Assembly: GCF_000718005.1 (NCBI RefSeq)
Contig: NZ_JODV01000005.1
DNA: 64,000 bases
Source: Actinoalloteichus_B caeruleus
Lineage (GTDB): Bacteria; Actinomycetota; Actinomycetes; Mycobacteriales; Pseudonocardiaceae
Strand: one strand, 5' to 3'
In this document: positions 32,381-41,203 of the stretch, piece after piece
Layout: each line of letters begins with the position of its first letter
Numbering within the stretch: the first letter of the stretch is position 1
Made by a program: the position numbers and the translations under genes
The notes under the pieces: model-generated
The model's input: the letters and a program-made list of their open reading frames with translations, nothing else
Databases searched by the model: none
What the model was told of the DNA's origin: nothing

Positions 32381-34018
32381 GTGACGGACACCGTGCTGCT
32401 GGACGCCGGGGTCGTGACGCGGTGCCGCCGCCGGGTGCATCTCGAACACGACCCGGGGATGACCGGCGTCGAACTCGCCCCACTGGACAGCGGCGCGGAG
32501 CAGCGGATCGCCGACGCGGCCACGCACCGACGACAGGTCGCGGACAGCCTTGCCGCACGTCTCGGCACCGGGTGGGTGGAGATCCCGCGCGGCAGGTCAA
32601 CGGCGTACCGGGAACTCGAGACACTGCGGGCCATGCGGGCCGGGACCCCCTACATCTGGGCGGCCCAGCTCCCCACCGACGAACACGGCGGTCGGCGGGG
32701 CGGGATCGACCTGCTGGTCCGCTGCGGCGAAGGCTACGTGCCGGTGCTCGTCGTCCGCCACAAGGTCACCGACCCTGGCACCGGGGCCAGGACCAGCCCC
32801 CTCGACACCCCCCTGCCCGACTCGGCCCACCTCGACCCGCACCGCAAGGCCCGACCGCAGGCCCGCGACCAGCTGCGACTCGCGCACGCGTTCCGGCTCC
32901 TCCAGGCCGCGGGCCGGCAACGGCCGGGGCGGGCCACCGGCGGGGCCATCGGGATGGACGCCGACGTCGTCGTCTGGCACGACCTGGACGCGCCCACCTG
33001 GCCGGGCAACCGCACCGCCCTGGACGAGTACGACCACCGGTTCGCCGACCGTCTGGCGGTGGCGACCGCCGCCGCGTCCGGCGCCGACCCCCTGGCCACC
33101 CCGTCCCGGATCATGGAATGCCGCTCGTGCCCCTGGTGGCCGATCTGCGAGGACCGGCTGCGCTCGGCGAGGGACGTCAGCCTCGTGGTGCGGGGTGAGG
33201 ACGCGGTGGCGCTGCGGGAGGCCGGCATCACCACCGTCGACGCGCTCGCCGCGCTCGACCCGGAGCAGGAGGACACCCACCCCCTCCCGGTGACCTCGCT
33301 GTCCGACGCGGTCGCGCTCGCCAGGGCGTGGCGGCGTGACCTGAGCCTGGTGCGCCGGTCAGCCGACGTGAGCGTTCCCCGGGCCGACGTCGAACTCGAC
33401 GTCGACATGGAGAGCTTCGGCGACGCCGGCGCCTACCTGTGGGGCTGCTGGCTCTCCGGAGCCGACATCGGCCTGGAACCCGGCTACCGGGCCTTCGCCA
33501 CCTGGGAGCCCGTCCCGACCGAGGACGAGGCCCGCTCCTTCGGCGAGTTCTGGACGTGGCTGCGGCTCGTCCGTTCCCGGGCCAGGGAACGCGGCCTGAC
33601 CTTCCGCGCCTACTGCTACAACGAGCTCGCCGAGAACCGGTGGATGCTCTCCAGCGCGGAGCGGTTCCCCGGCCGGCCCGGCGTGCCCACCAGCAGGGAG
33701 GTCCGAGGCTTCATCAGGTCCGACCAGTGGGTGGACATCTTCGCCAGCGTCCGCCACCACTTCCTCTGCGCCAAGGGGAAGGGCCTGAAGACCATCGCAC
33801 CCGAGGCCGGTTTCGGCTGGCGCGACCCCGAGGCCAGCGGGGAGAACTCGATGCGCTGGTACCGGGACGCCGTCGGGTACGAGGGCCAGGTGCCCGACCT
33901 CGACCAACGCGACCGGCTGCTCACCTACAACGAGGACGACGTCCGGGCGACCCTCGCCGTCCGCGACTGGATGTGCTCACCCGAGGTGAAAGGCGTCCCC
34001 TTCCTCGGGGACCTCTGA
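32381..34018 (+). CDS. TM0106-family RecB-like nuclease with C-terminal RNase H-fold domain
   Basis: The 545-residue protein matches the TM0106 family. The N-terminal PD-(D/E)XK nuclease shows GIDLLV (Asp110) and VPVLVVRHK (Lys128). Cys15 together with Cys247, Cys250 and Cys256 (CRSCPWWPIC) has the spacing of the 4Fe-4S clamp known from AddB and Cas4 nucleases. The C-terminal part (about 325-540) is a DnaQ/RNase-H-like exonuclease fold with DVDMES at its start and YNEDDVRATLAVRDWM at its end. The start GTG 32381 fits a leaderless promoter. In the family it acts on DNA, probably in repair; the exact role is unknown. No helicase or Cas gene is adjacent. Confidence 0.88.
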   Translation: MTDTVLLDAGVVTRCRRRVHLEHDPGMTGVELAPLDSGAEQRIADAATHRRQVADSLAARLGTGWVEIPRGRSTAYRELETLRAMRAGTPYIWAAQLPTDEHGGRRGGIDLLVRCGEGYVPVLVVRHKVTDPGTGARTSPLDTPLPDSAHLDPHRKARPQARDQLRLAHAFRLLQAAGRQRPGRATGGAIGMDADVVVWHDLDAPTWPGNRTALDEYDHRFADRLAVATAAASGADPLATPSRIMECRSCPWWPICEDRLRSARDVSLVVRGEDAVALREAGITTVDALAALDPEQEDTHPLPVTSLSDAVALARAWRRDLSLVRRSADVSVPRADVELDVDMESFGDAGAYLWGCWLSGADIGLEPGYRAFATWEPVPTEDEARSFGEFWTWLRLVRSRARERGLTFRAYCYNELAENRWMLSSAERFPGRPGVPTSREVRGFIRSDQWVDIFASVRHHFLCAKGKGLKTIAPEAGFGWRDPEASGENSMRWYRDAVGYEGQVPDLDQRDRLLTYNEDDVRATLAVRDWMCSPEVKGVPFLGDL

Positions 34019-34074
34019 CAGGCGCACGGCGTCCCCCGACCCCGACCCCGACGTGTCGGCGAACCGGCGCCCGT

Positions 34075-34845
34075 TCAGCCCTCGGAGTTCGGCCCGACCA
34101 GGGAGAACCGCCCACCCTGGGGGTCCTGGCAGGTCGCGAGCCGGCCGTACGGGCTGTCCTCCGCCGCCCGCACCACCACGCCACCCCGCCCGGTGACGAC
34201 GTCCAGCGCGTCGTCGGTACCGGGGACCGCGAACACCGTCCCCCAGCCCAGCGCGGCGTCGGGTTCGTCCGATCCGGCACCCCACACGCCGGCCACGTCC
34301 CGCCCGTCCACGCGGATCGTCGTGTAGTCGAAGTCCGCCGCCATCGGAGGGCTGATGCCCACCCCGAACACCCGCGCGTAGAAGGCACGGGCCGTCTCGG
34401 CGTCCCGGGTGGCCAACTCGGTCCACGCGACCGCCCCCGGCTGGTCCACCAGCTGGAAACCCCGGTGCCGGCCAGCCTGCCACGCCCCGAACACCGCCCC
34501 GGTCGGGTCGGTCGCCAACAGCATCCGCCCCTCCTCCATGACGTCGGTGGGCCCCATCACGACGTGGCCACCGGCCTCGGTGACGGCCCGAGCCGTGGCG
34601 TCCACGTCGTCACTCGCCAGGTACACGCCCCAGGTGACGGGGGAGTCCGGCTCCGGCGGTTGGAACAGACCCGCCGCGACCTTCCCACCCACCGACGCGG
34701 TGGTGTAGTAACCGGTCTCCGGTGGGCCCTCGTCGAAGTCCCACCCCAGAACGGCGCCGTAGAAGTCCATCGCCGCACGCCTGTCACGCGCCCAGTAGTC
34801 GGCCCAGCACGGCGTCCCCTGGCCGTAGCCTCGCGCGTCACCCAT
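34075..34845 (-). CDS. VOC-family protein with two glyoxalase-like domains
   Basis: The 256-residue protein is a paralogue of the one at 18697-19488: the openings GTPCWADYWARDRRAAMDFY and GMPCWVDLLTDDRDAAAEFY align, as do the second domains (GAVAWTELATRDAETARAFY). The metal-binding positions are not obvious, so it may bind rather than transform ligands. ATG 34845. It converges with the nuclease gene, with only 56 bases between them. Confidence 0.85.
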   Translation of the reverse strand: MGDARGYGQGTPCWADYWARDRRAAMDFYGAVLGWDFDEGPPETGYYTTASVGGKVAAGLFQPPEPDSPVTWGVYLASDDVDATARAVTEAGGHVVMGPTDVMEEGRMLLATDPTGAVFGAWQAGRHRGFQLVDQPGAVAWTELATRDAETARAFYARVFGVGISPPMAADFDYTTIRVDGRDVAGVWGAGSDEPDAALGWGTVFAVPGTDDALDVVTGRGGVVVRAAEDSPYGRLATCQDPQGGRFSLVGPNSEG

Positions 34846-35208
34846 GATCCCGCTCCTCCACCGAAGCGGCGGGACGGCGTCTCGCCCCGCGCGGTCGCAC
34901 CACTACCGGGTAGCCGTGCTCGACCGGCGCAAACCAGCCCGGTCGGCGCGGATGGCACCCCGGTCGGTCGTGGCCGCGCCCGCTGACCACCACCTGACGC
35001 GGAACTCGCCGTCCTGGCTGAGCCGTACCCCCGGCTCGGATCAACCGGTGGGGCGGTCACCCGGCGCCGTCACCCTCGCCCACCACCAGGCAAAGCGTCC
35101 GCGATCGTGACCACCAGTGATGGCGAGCCGGAACACATCCAAGCGATTCGACTGCCAGGACACCCCTCACCCGAGTGGGACGGCGACCGGGCATCGGCGG
35201 GTCTGGGG
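34846..35208. other. Intergenic region, no gene seen
   Basis: Separates two minus-strand genes. It probably holds the promoter of the VOC gene and the 3' end of the glycosyltransferase unit. No convincing hairpin or small gene was found. Confidence 0.45.
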
Positions 35209-37185
35209 TCAGCCCGCAGTGGGTCGCGGCGGCAGCCCGCAGTCGGCGATCACCCGCGTCATCGCCCGGTCGAACGCCGTCGAGGAGAAGTGCTCCCGGC
35301 AGATCTCCACCAGCTCCGCCTGCACGTCGGCCCACAGGACGTCGTCGGCGAGCAGCCGGTCGCAGGCCTCGACCAGCTCAACCGGCGACGAACCCACGAG
35401 GTGGCGGGCCAACACGCCGAGATGGAGCCCCTCCGCCCCCACCGGCGTCGTCACGAAGGGAAGCCCAGCGGCCATCGAGTCCACGAACTTGATCTTCACA
35501 CCCGCGCCGTAGCGCATGGGGACGACGTGCACCCGGGAGCTCGCCAACCAGGGACGGGGATCGGGGACCTTGCCGGTGACCTCGATGTCGTCCCCCCGCA
35601 ACGCCAGGACCGCCGGTGAGGGATCGGCGCCGATCACCCGGAGCCGCAGGCCGGGGTGGCGATCCCGCAGAGCGGGCAGCACGTCGCCGACCAGCTCGAG
35701 CACCGCCCGCTCGTTGGGGGTGCCGGGGGTCCCGTCGAACCCGCCGAAGAAGGCCAGCCCGTCCCGCCCCTCCAGGCCGGGGACCTCGACCACCGGTGGC
35801 GTCGGATAACAGGCCACCCTGATCGGCCGGTCGGGAGCGACCGACGCCGCCCACTCGGCTTCCTCCTCGCTCACGCAGACCCCGACATCGGCCCACGTGA
35901 ACGCGGCCGTCTCCTGGTCCCGCAGCCGGGTCGCCTCCACCGCGAACCGGCGCCGCTCGTCCGAGTCCGTGGCCGTCTCGAAGTGCTGCTGCGGTCGGCG
36001 GTGGAACAGCGCCTCCGCGTCGTACACGCGCACGGCCTGCGGCTGGCTGCGGGAGATCGGCTCGCCGTGGCTGACGAAGTTGTGCGGCCGGAACGCCACG
36101 ACCACGTCGTAGAGCCCCGCGCGTTCCCGACCCCACTCCTCGGGGTCGTCGACGCCCCACACCACCTCGACCCCGCGTGCCCGCAGCGCCGGGGCGCACT
36201 CCAGCGCCCGGTCGGGGAACACCGCCAGGTACGTCACCCGGCCCGCGGGGTGCGCGTCGATCCAGGCGTCGAGCACGGCCTGCGTTCGCGGGTCGCCGCG
36301 CCCCCGGTCGGCCTGCGGGACCCGGTCGTCGATGAGCAGCACCCGGTGCGGGGCCGGTCGGTCGCGCAACTGGATCTGCCGGTGCGGCGCCTCCTCCATG
36401 CCGATGCGCGCGGGCCGGTCGCGCAGCACGGAGGCCTGGCGCCGGCGGAACACACCGTGGTTGTGGCGCATGAGCTCGGCGGCCCGCTCGGACCCCGAAC
36501 TGCCGTGCCGGACGTGCGTGACACGGGACGCGGGCTCCACCCAGGTCAGCCAACCGCGACGGCGGAGTTCCAGCGCCAGGTCGACGTCCTCGAAGTACGC
36601 GATCTCGTAGTCGGGGGAGAACCCGCCGGCGGCGAAGAAGGCCCGGCGGCGCATGAGCAGGCACGCGGCCGAGGCGTAGTCCACGACCCGGGGGAACAGG
36701 TCGTCGAGCTGGGCCCGCTCCGCGTCCCACGCCTGGCACCAACCGTCGCCGCCGACGACGCTGCCCGCCTCCTGGAGCTCCCCGTCCTGGCCGAGCAGCA
36801 CCGGGGCGACCGCCGCCACGTCCGGGCGGCGGTCCAACACCGCGAGCAGCGGTTCCAACCAGCCTTCGGAGAGTTCGACGTCGGCGTTGAGGAAGCACAC
36901 GAGCTCGGTGTCGGCCTGCCGCACCCCGAGGTTGCACCCGGCGCCGAACCCGAGGTTCTCCCGGAGCCGCAGGAGGGTGACCTCCGCCCGGTCGGTGAGA
37001 CGTTCCTCCAACCAGTCCGCCGTCCCGTCCGGCGAGGCGCTGTCGACCACGACGACCCGGTAGGGGACGGTGGTGTGCTTGCGCAGGCTGTCCAGGCAGT
37101 TCATGACGAGGTCGCCACCACCGTGGCTGACCATGACGAAGGTGACGGCCCTCGTCGCCGGCACGTCGACGGCGGGGCCGGTCAC
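35209..37185 (-). CDS. Bifunctional glycosyltransferase: GT2 domain plus GT4-like domain
   Basis: The 658-residue cytosolic protein has an N-terminal GT2 (GT-A) domain (about 10-260) with VVVVDSASPDGT, LNADVEL at the DxD position and the acceptor motif YFEDVDLALELRRRGW. A C-terminal GT4-like (GT-B) domain (about 300-640) follows, with LAFFGGFDGTP, LRLRVIGADPS and the sugar-nucleotide motif YGAGVKIKFVDSMAAGLP. It should add two sugars in sequence to a surface glycan. The GTG at 37185 overlaps the stop of the upstream gene (GTGA), which decides the start and shows co-translation. Confidence 0.88.
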   Translation of the reverse strand: MTGPAVDVPATRAVTFVMVSHGGGDLVMNCLDSLRKHTTVPYRVVVVDSASPDGTADWLEERLTDRAEVTLLRLRENLGFGAGCNLGVRQADTELVCFLNADVELSEGWLEPLLAVLDRRPDVAAVAPVLLGQDGELQEAGSVVGGDGWCQAWDAERAQLDDLFPRVVDYASAACLLMRRRAFFAAGGFSPDYEIAYFEDVDLALELRRRGWLTWVEPASRVTHVRHGSSGSERAAELMRHNHGVFRRRQASVLRDRPARIGMEEAPHRQIQLRDRPAPHRVLLIDDRVPQADRGRGDPRTQAVLDAWIDAHPAGRVTYLAVFPDRALECAPALRARGVEVVWGVDDPEEWGRERAGLYDVVVAFRPHNFVSHGEPISRSQPQAVRVYDAEALFHRRPQQHFETATDSDERRRFAVEATRLRDQETAAFTWADVGVCVSEEEAEWAASVAPDRPIRVACYPTPPVVEVPGLEGRDGLAFFGGFDGTPGTPNERAVLELVGDVLPALRDRHPGLRLRVIGADPSPAVLALRGDDIEVTGKVPDPRPWLASSRVHVVPMRYGAGVKIKFVDSMAAGLPFVTTPVGAEGLHLGVLARHLVGSSPVELVEACDRLLADDVLWADVQAELVEICREHFSSTAFDRAMTRVIADCGLPPRPTAG

Positions 37186-38690
37186 GAGTCCCGAACCTTC
37201 CCGTAGGCGTCCCGCAGCGGCCGGGTCCACCGCACGAGCTTGGTGTGCTGCCAGGCCTCCAGCTCACGCCGGAGCTCCGCTTCCCTGGCCGCGGCCGCGG
37301 CGTGCGCGGCGCGTTCCGCCGCCAGCTCGTCCCGGACCTGGTCGGTCTCGCCCCGGGCTTCGCGGGTCCGCCGCCAGGCGGCGGTGAGGGCCTCCACCAG
37401 TTCGCCGCGCTCCGCGAGCAACCGTTGCCGCAGCCGGGAGTTGGCCTCGCGCAGCGCGGTGTTCTCGGCGGCGAGCTCCACCGCCCGGCGGTCCAGGTGG
37501 CCGCCCCGTCGCGCCAGGGTCTCCTCGGCGATGAGGGCGACCGCGTCGAAGTGCTCGTCCAACCGTCGGCGGGCCACGGCGGCGGGGCTGGGCCCGTCGC
37601 CGGGAGCGAGAGCGGCGCGCACGGCCGAGGGAAGACCGCCCAGGGTCGGGGCGACCTGTTCGGGCCGCCCGAACTCGCGGATCACCGGGCTGTCCTCGCC
37701 CTCGGGATCGAACAACACCCAGGGCGTGTCCAGGCCCGCCGCGGCGGCCGCGGTGTGTTCGTCACCCGCGACGACCAGGGACGCCCCCGCGAGGACGGCG
37801 AGGCGGTCCTCGACGACCAGACCGGCGGGAAGCCGGTACGCCTCACCCGAGGGCGTGTCCACCAACCAGCCCGCCCCGTCGGCCACCTCGGGTCCGGTGG
37901 GGAGGACGACGACCGGGGGCACCGCTCCCGGCCGACCGGCCGAGGCCAACGCCCGCCGGAGCCGCCCGGTGAGCCGCTCGACCAGCTCCGGCCCAGCCGA
38001 GCCGGGGACCGCGCCCGGCAGCACCACGTAGCCGTCGTCCGCCGGCAGCCGCCCGAGCTGGCGGAGCTGGCGGCGCAGCGAGGTCATGGCCTCGTCGTCC
38101 AGCCACCGGCCGGCGAGGACCCCGGGGTGGGGGAGGACGACGGGGTCGAGTTCCACGGCCGGGTCGAGGCGCCTCGCCGCGGTGAGGAGGCGCGTCCTGG
38201 ACCGCCGGTCGCGGACGGCGCAACGAGGTTGCCGGGCGGCCGCCCGCACGACCTCCTCGGACGGGAACGAGGAGACGCGCACCCCGGACCACACCACGGG
38301 ATGGTCGGTCTCGAGGTCGGCGCCAAGGCCTCGGTCCAGCAAGGCGGCGGCGCCCTCGGCGCGGTCGTCCCCGTACCGCGCCGCGAGGGTGCCCGGCCGA
38401 CCGGCCAACGGGAACGACGGCGCGACGAGCGTGAGCGTGGTCGCCTCGGCCAGTCGGCGGCGACGGCCGTCGTCCGACGGCCCGAGCGGTTCCGCGGTTT
38501 CGGTGACGGCGGTGCTGGGGGAGGCGTTCCAGCCCAGTGGCGCGAGCGTGGTGATACGCCAGCCCGACAGGCGGGCTCCGATCTCCGCACGCACCAGCCA
38601 GGGCAGCAGCTGGTCACCGAGACCGGCCGTGTCCGAACTGGACCAGAGGGCGGCCGCTCCTACCACTGGTGGACTCGAAGGATCTGGCAC
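37182..38690 (-). CDS. Polysaccharide pyruvyl-transferase-like protein with C-terminal coiled coil
   Basis: The 502-residue protein has an opening (SSSDTAGLGDQLLPWLVRAE) and later strands (DGYVVLPGAV, PPVVVLPTGPE, LAVLAGASLVVAGDEHTAAAAAG) that fit the CsaB/pyruvyl-transferase fold. The C-terminus (about 410-480) is a charged coiled coil, like that in actinobacterial glycan-assembly proteins. The GTG at 38690 is chosen because TACAGT lies exactly six bases upstream, a leaderless layout. The longer frame to 38897 is Arg-rich. The gene is co-translated with the GT2-GT4 gene. Acceptor and sugar unknown; family call is moderate. Confidence 0.65.
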   Translation of the reverse strand: MPDPSSPPVVGAAALWSSSDTAGLGDQLLPWLVRAEIGARLSGWRITTLAPLGWNASPSTAVTETAEPLGPSDDGRRRRLAEATTLTLVAPSFPLAGRPGTLAARYGDDRAEGAAALLDRGLGADLETDHPVVWSGVRVSSFPSEEVVRAAARQPRCAVRDRRSRTRLLTAARRLDPAVELDPVVLPHPGVLAGRWLDDEAMTSLRRQLRQLGRLPADDGYVVLPGAVPGSAGPELVERLTGRLRRALASAGRPGAVPPVVVLPTGPEVADGAGWLVDTPSGEAYRLPAGLVVEDRLAVLAGASLVVAGDEHTAAAAAGLDTPWVLFDPEGEDSPVIREFGRPEQVAPTLGGLPSAVRAALAPGDGPSPAAVARRRLDEHFDAVALIAEETLARRGGHLDRRAVELAAENTALREANSRLRQRLLAERGELVEALTAAWRRTREARGETDQVRDELAAERAAHAAAAAREAELRRELEAWQHTKLVRWTRPLRDAYGKVRDS

Positions 38691-38696
38691 GCCCGC

Positions 38697-38702
38697 ACTG
38701 TA
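38697..38702 (-). promoter_or_regulatory. -10 box TACAGT of a leaderless promoter
   Basis: On the minus strand TACAGT is followed by six bases and the GTG at 38690. This supports the shorter start of the pyruvyl-transferase-like gene. Confidence 0.5.
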
Positions 38703-39642
38703 TCCAAGCCGCCGCGACCGGCGTCCCCGAACCGGGTAATGCCCGTCCAGGAGTGACCAGCCCGCGATCGCGGCATCCCGCCGACGGCGGCGTGACCGGA
38801 AATCCATCGGGTACGCACCATTCCTGATCGTTCCGGGGGGCCGGACCAGCCGGCGACACCGGAGGCGCGAGGGAGGACGAGGTCCGCGGGTACGCATCCC
38901 CCACCCGCCCAGGGGGACGGCCCCGAGGCCAGTCTATCGGGGGAGGGCGGCCCGCCGGGCGGTTCGGAGCGGAACCTGTGGATGGCGGGCCTCCCGCGCA
39001 CGAACCCGAACCGGGTCCGTCCGGACGCCACCGGACGTGCCCGGGACGGGTCCCGGCGCACGCGGACCCGGAGAGCGCGGCCCGTACCTCGGGTGTCGTC
39101 CCCGCGCATCCCGCTGGCCGTGTCCGTCGGCCGGTGGCCGCCGCGCGCCGGAGCGGAGTGGCGAACCGCCCCACACCGCCCGTCGGCCGCTGGCATACCG
39201 ACATTCGGGTGGTGCCCGACGGACAGGGGTTGGCAACGAGTTGTCCCGGGGGCAATCTGTAGTACCTCCCGATGCACATCCTCCCGATGTTGTGAGGTCC
39301 TGCGATGCGGGTCAGCTCCACGCTGAAGGAAACACCCCCTCCCCGGTCCGCGCACGACACCCGGGGTCGCCCCGGTCCCGAGGGGCCCGTCCCGCCGCGC
39401 CGGGTGGACGAGCGACGTCGACGACCCTGGCCCGACGCCGGCACCGACGAACAACCGGCCTCGCGCCCCAGTCCACGCGTCATCCCAGCAAGGTGCCGCG
39501 TGCTCTGACCTTCTGTTGCGAAGCGGGCGGCCTCTGACGGGCGGCGTCGGGGGCCGCTCGCGCCTGTGCTGGCCCGGCTGCCCCGGGCGGCTCGAACCCG
39601 GCCCCGCCCCGGGCGTCACCACCCACCCAGATCCCACCGGCC
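38703..39642. other. About 940 bases without a supported gene
   Basis: This stretch contains the first copy of a dispersed repeat (38892-38936) and, 41 bases away, TGTGGAT. Open frames here are compositionally poor. A 67-codon frame at 39305 has a weak ribosome site (GAGG) but a Pro/Arg product, so it is not called. Confidence 0.5.
38892..38936 (-). repeat. Dispersed 45-bp element, copy A
   Basis: On the minus strand it begins with TAGACTGGCC, a -10-like hexamer, and ends at GGGTGGGGGATGCGT. It matches copy B at 46321-46366 in 40 of 45 positions with one indel. TGTGGA, in the same orientation, lies 41 bases to the right in both copies. Confidence 0.65.
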
Positions 39643-40134
39643 TCAAGGGGACCCCGCGCAGTTACCGTCCACGGGGTCCAGCCTGCCCTCGGCGTCCGGC
39701 CTGTCCACCTGCGGCGGTGGCGCCGGGAACGCCGAGTGGTCGGGCGCGGCGGGCGGCGTCGCCTCGCCCGGGGAGGCAGCGAAACCCTGTTCGGGACCGA
39801 TCCCGGGAATCGGGCAGGGGGGAGCCGTTCCGTGGTGATCGGAGGACGGCGGCTCGGTGGGTGGTGGCGGGGCCACCCCGGAGGGGGTGAACCCTCCTCC
39901 CGGTACGCCCCCTGGAACAGGACCCAGTTCCGTGACCAGAGTGAAGGCACCGACGAGGACGAGGGCGCTACCGGCCGCGCTCCCCGCGATCCTCCACGCC
40001 CTCCGACGCCGCAACACCCGGTGGCCACGGAGGACGACATCCTTCGCCTCCGTTCGCAGCGGGGGTCCCTCGTCATCGGTCCAGTCGGAGAACAGCGACC
40101 GGGCGTGATGGGCCGCGGCGTCCTCACCTCTCAT
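39643..40134 (-). CDS. Membrane protein co-translated with the sigma factor
   Basis: The 163-residue protein has a cytosolic N-terminus (about 45 residues), one membrane helix (about 48-68: WRIAGSAAGSALVLVGAFTLV) and an outside part rich in Pro and Gly that holds two cysteines (PCPIPG and NCAG). Its start overlaps the sigma factor stop by 4 bp. Position and topology suggest a regulator of the sigma factor, but the ZAS/HxxxCxxC anti-sigma motif is absent. The function is therefore inferred from context only. Confidence 0.75.
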   Translation of the reverse strand: MRGEDAAAHHARSLFSDWTDDEGPPLRTEAKDVVLRGHRVLRRRRAWRIAGSAAGSALVLVGAFTLVTELGPVPGGVPGGGFTPSGVAPPPPTEPPSSDHHGTAPPCPIPGIGPEQGFAASPGEATPPAAPDHSAFPAPPPQVDRPDAEGRLDPVDGNCAGSP

Positions 40135-40673
40135 GGTCGCCTCCGTTCGCTGATCGCGGCGAGTTCGGGGAAGTGGCCTGAAAGCTGCGAGCGAAGTCTC
40201 GCCAGCGCGCGACCGACATGGCTCTTCACCGCTCCCTGGGAGCAGCCGAGGACCCTCGCTGTCTCGGCGACGCTCAGGTCGTTCCAGTACCGGAGAACCA
40301 GCACGGCGCGTTGTCGCGCCGGGAGGGTGGCCAGCACCGACCTCAGGATCATTCGATGCTCCGCCTCATCGCCGGGGTGGACGGTGTTGTCGGGGACCTC
40401 GGTGGTGGATCGTTCCCGCCGGCGCCACAGCCGTCGGTTCTCGTCCAGGAACGTGCGTACCAGCACTCGTCGCGTGTAGCCGTCGAGCAGGTCGCGGTTC
40501 GCCAGCCTTGGCCAGGCGAGGTACACCTTCAGCATCGCCGTCTGGAGCAGGTCCTCCGCGCGCTGCCAGTCGCCGCAGAGCAGGTAGGCGGTTGCCCGCA
40601 CTCCCCGCGACGCCTCCGTGAAGTAGCGGCTGAACTCGCTGTCCCGGGTCGCGCGGTTGTTCTCTCCTACCAT
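40131..40673 (-). CDS. RNA polymerase sigma-70 factor, SigE family (ECF-type)
   Basis: The 180-residue protein has sigma region 2 (FTEASRGVRATAYLLCGDWQRAEDLLQ-type) and region 4 (LPARQRAVLVLRYWNDLSVAETA with the HTH GCSQGAVKSHVGRALARLR). This is the SigE-family pattern common in Streptomyces and Pseudonocardiales. I chose ATG 40673: GGAG lies five bases upstream, and the longer frame (to 40760) overlaps the preceding gene's end region. It lies between a Pro-rich exported protein and a membrane protein that it overlaps. Confidence 0.92.
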   Translation of the reverse strand: MVGENNRATRDSEFSRYFTEASRGVRATAYLLCGDWQRAEDLLQTAMLKVYLAWPRLANRDLLDGYTRRVLVRTFLDENRRLWRRRERSTTEVPDNTVHPGDEAEHRMILRSVLATLPARQRAVLVLRYWNDLSVAETARVLGCSQGAVKSHVGRALARLRSQLSGHFPELAAISERRRP

Positions 40674-40759
40674 CGCTACTCCGGTCGGGAGCAGGGCCGG
40701 GACCAGCCCGCCCCGGAGCGGAGCGGGCCGGTCGTCGGCCTGGGCGGTGCCTCCGGTCA

Positions 40760-41056
40760 TCAGGAGGCGGGACGCCCGTGGTCTGGAGCCTGCGAGGGCG
40801 ACACCGCCGCCTCGCTGACCGAGGACGAGTGCCTGGGTGCGGGGGGTGCGGGGAATGCGGGTTCGGGAGTGGGTGCGGGGGGTGCGGGTTCGGGAGTGGG
40901 TGCGGGGGGTGCGGGTTGGGCCACCGGCGGCGTCGAGCTGGTCGCCTGAGGTGAGTCGGCCAGGGCGAGACCCCCGCCCCCACCGAGAACCAGCACGGCG
41001 ATCCCGGTTCCCAGAAGCAGGCGAACACGGCCCGCGCTCGTCAACCGAGCACGCAT
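40760..41056 (-). CDS. Small exported Pro/Ala-rich protein
   Basis: The 98-residue protein has a basic N-terminus, a hydrophobic segment (about 12-32: LLLGTGIAVLVLGGGGGLA) and a signal-peptidase-like ALA-DS. The mature part is APPAPTPEP-type repeats. AAGGAG sits five bases before ATG 41056, which decides the start. The gene precedes the sigma factor by 86 bases on the same strand, so it is probably the first gene of the unit. The repeats in DNA are at about 40836-40920. No enzymatic role expected. Confidence 0.7.
   Translation of the reverse strand: MRARLTSAGRVRLLLGTGIAVLVLGGGGGLALADSPQATSSTPPVAQPAPPAPTPEPAPPAPTPEPAFPAPPAPRHSSSVSEAAVSPSQAPDHGRPAS
40836..40920. repeat. Tandem repeat coding APTPEP units
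   Basis: Two to three near-identical copies of a 27-base unit built of GGGTGCGGG and GTTCGGGAGT blocks, in frame within the small exported protein gene. Confidence 0.75.
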
Positions 41057-41203
41057 GGCATCTCCTTCGGGTTGCGCTCCACCCACTGGCGGAGTCTTCG
41101 CCGAGTGGCAGGGGTCAGCCGCCGCGAACGGTTTACCCCTCGAAGGAAATGTGACTTGTATAACTAATTGCTGAGTGCTCATCCGGCCGCCCAGGAGACG
41201 TCC

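Noticed and set aside
31616..32527. Longer 303-aa form of the DUF6474-like protein
   Set aside because: The ribosome site GGAGG before ATG 32068 and the noncoding look of the first 150 codons favour the short form; the long form would run through the nuclease promoter.
39305..39508. 67-codon plus-strand frame with GAGG upstream
   Set aside because: The product is Pro/Arg-rich with no fold, and no neighbour supports it. Kept only as a remote possibility.
39560..39640. tRNA-like GGTTCGA loop on the minus strand
   Set aside because: The T stem does not pair and no acceptor or anticodon arm can be drawn.
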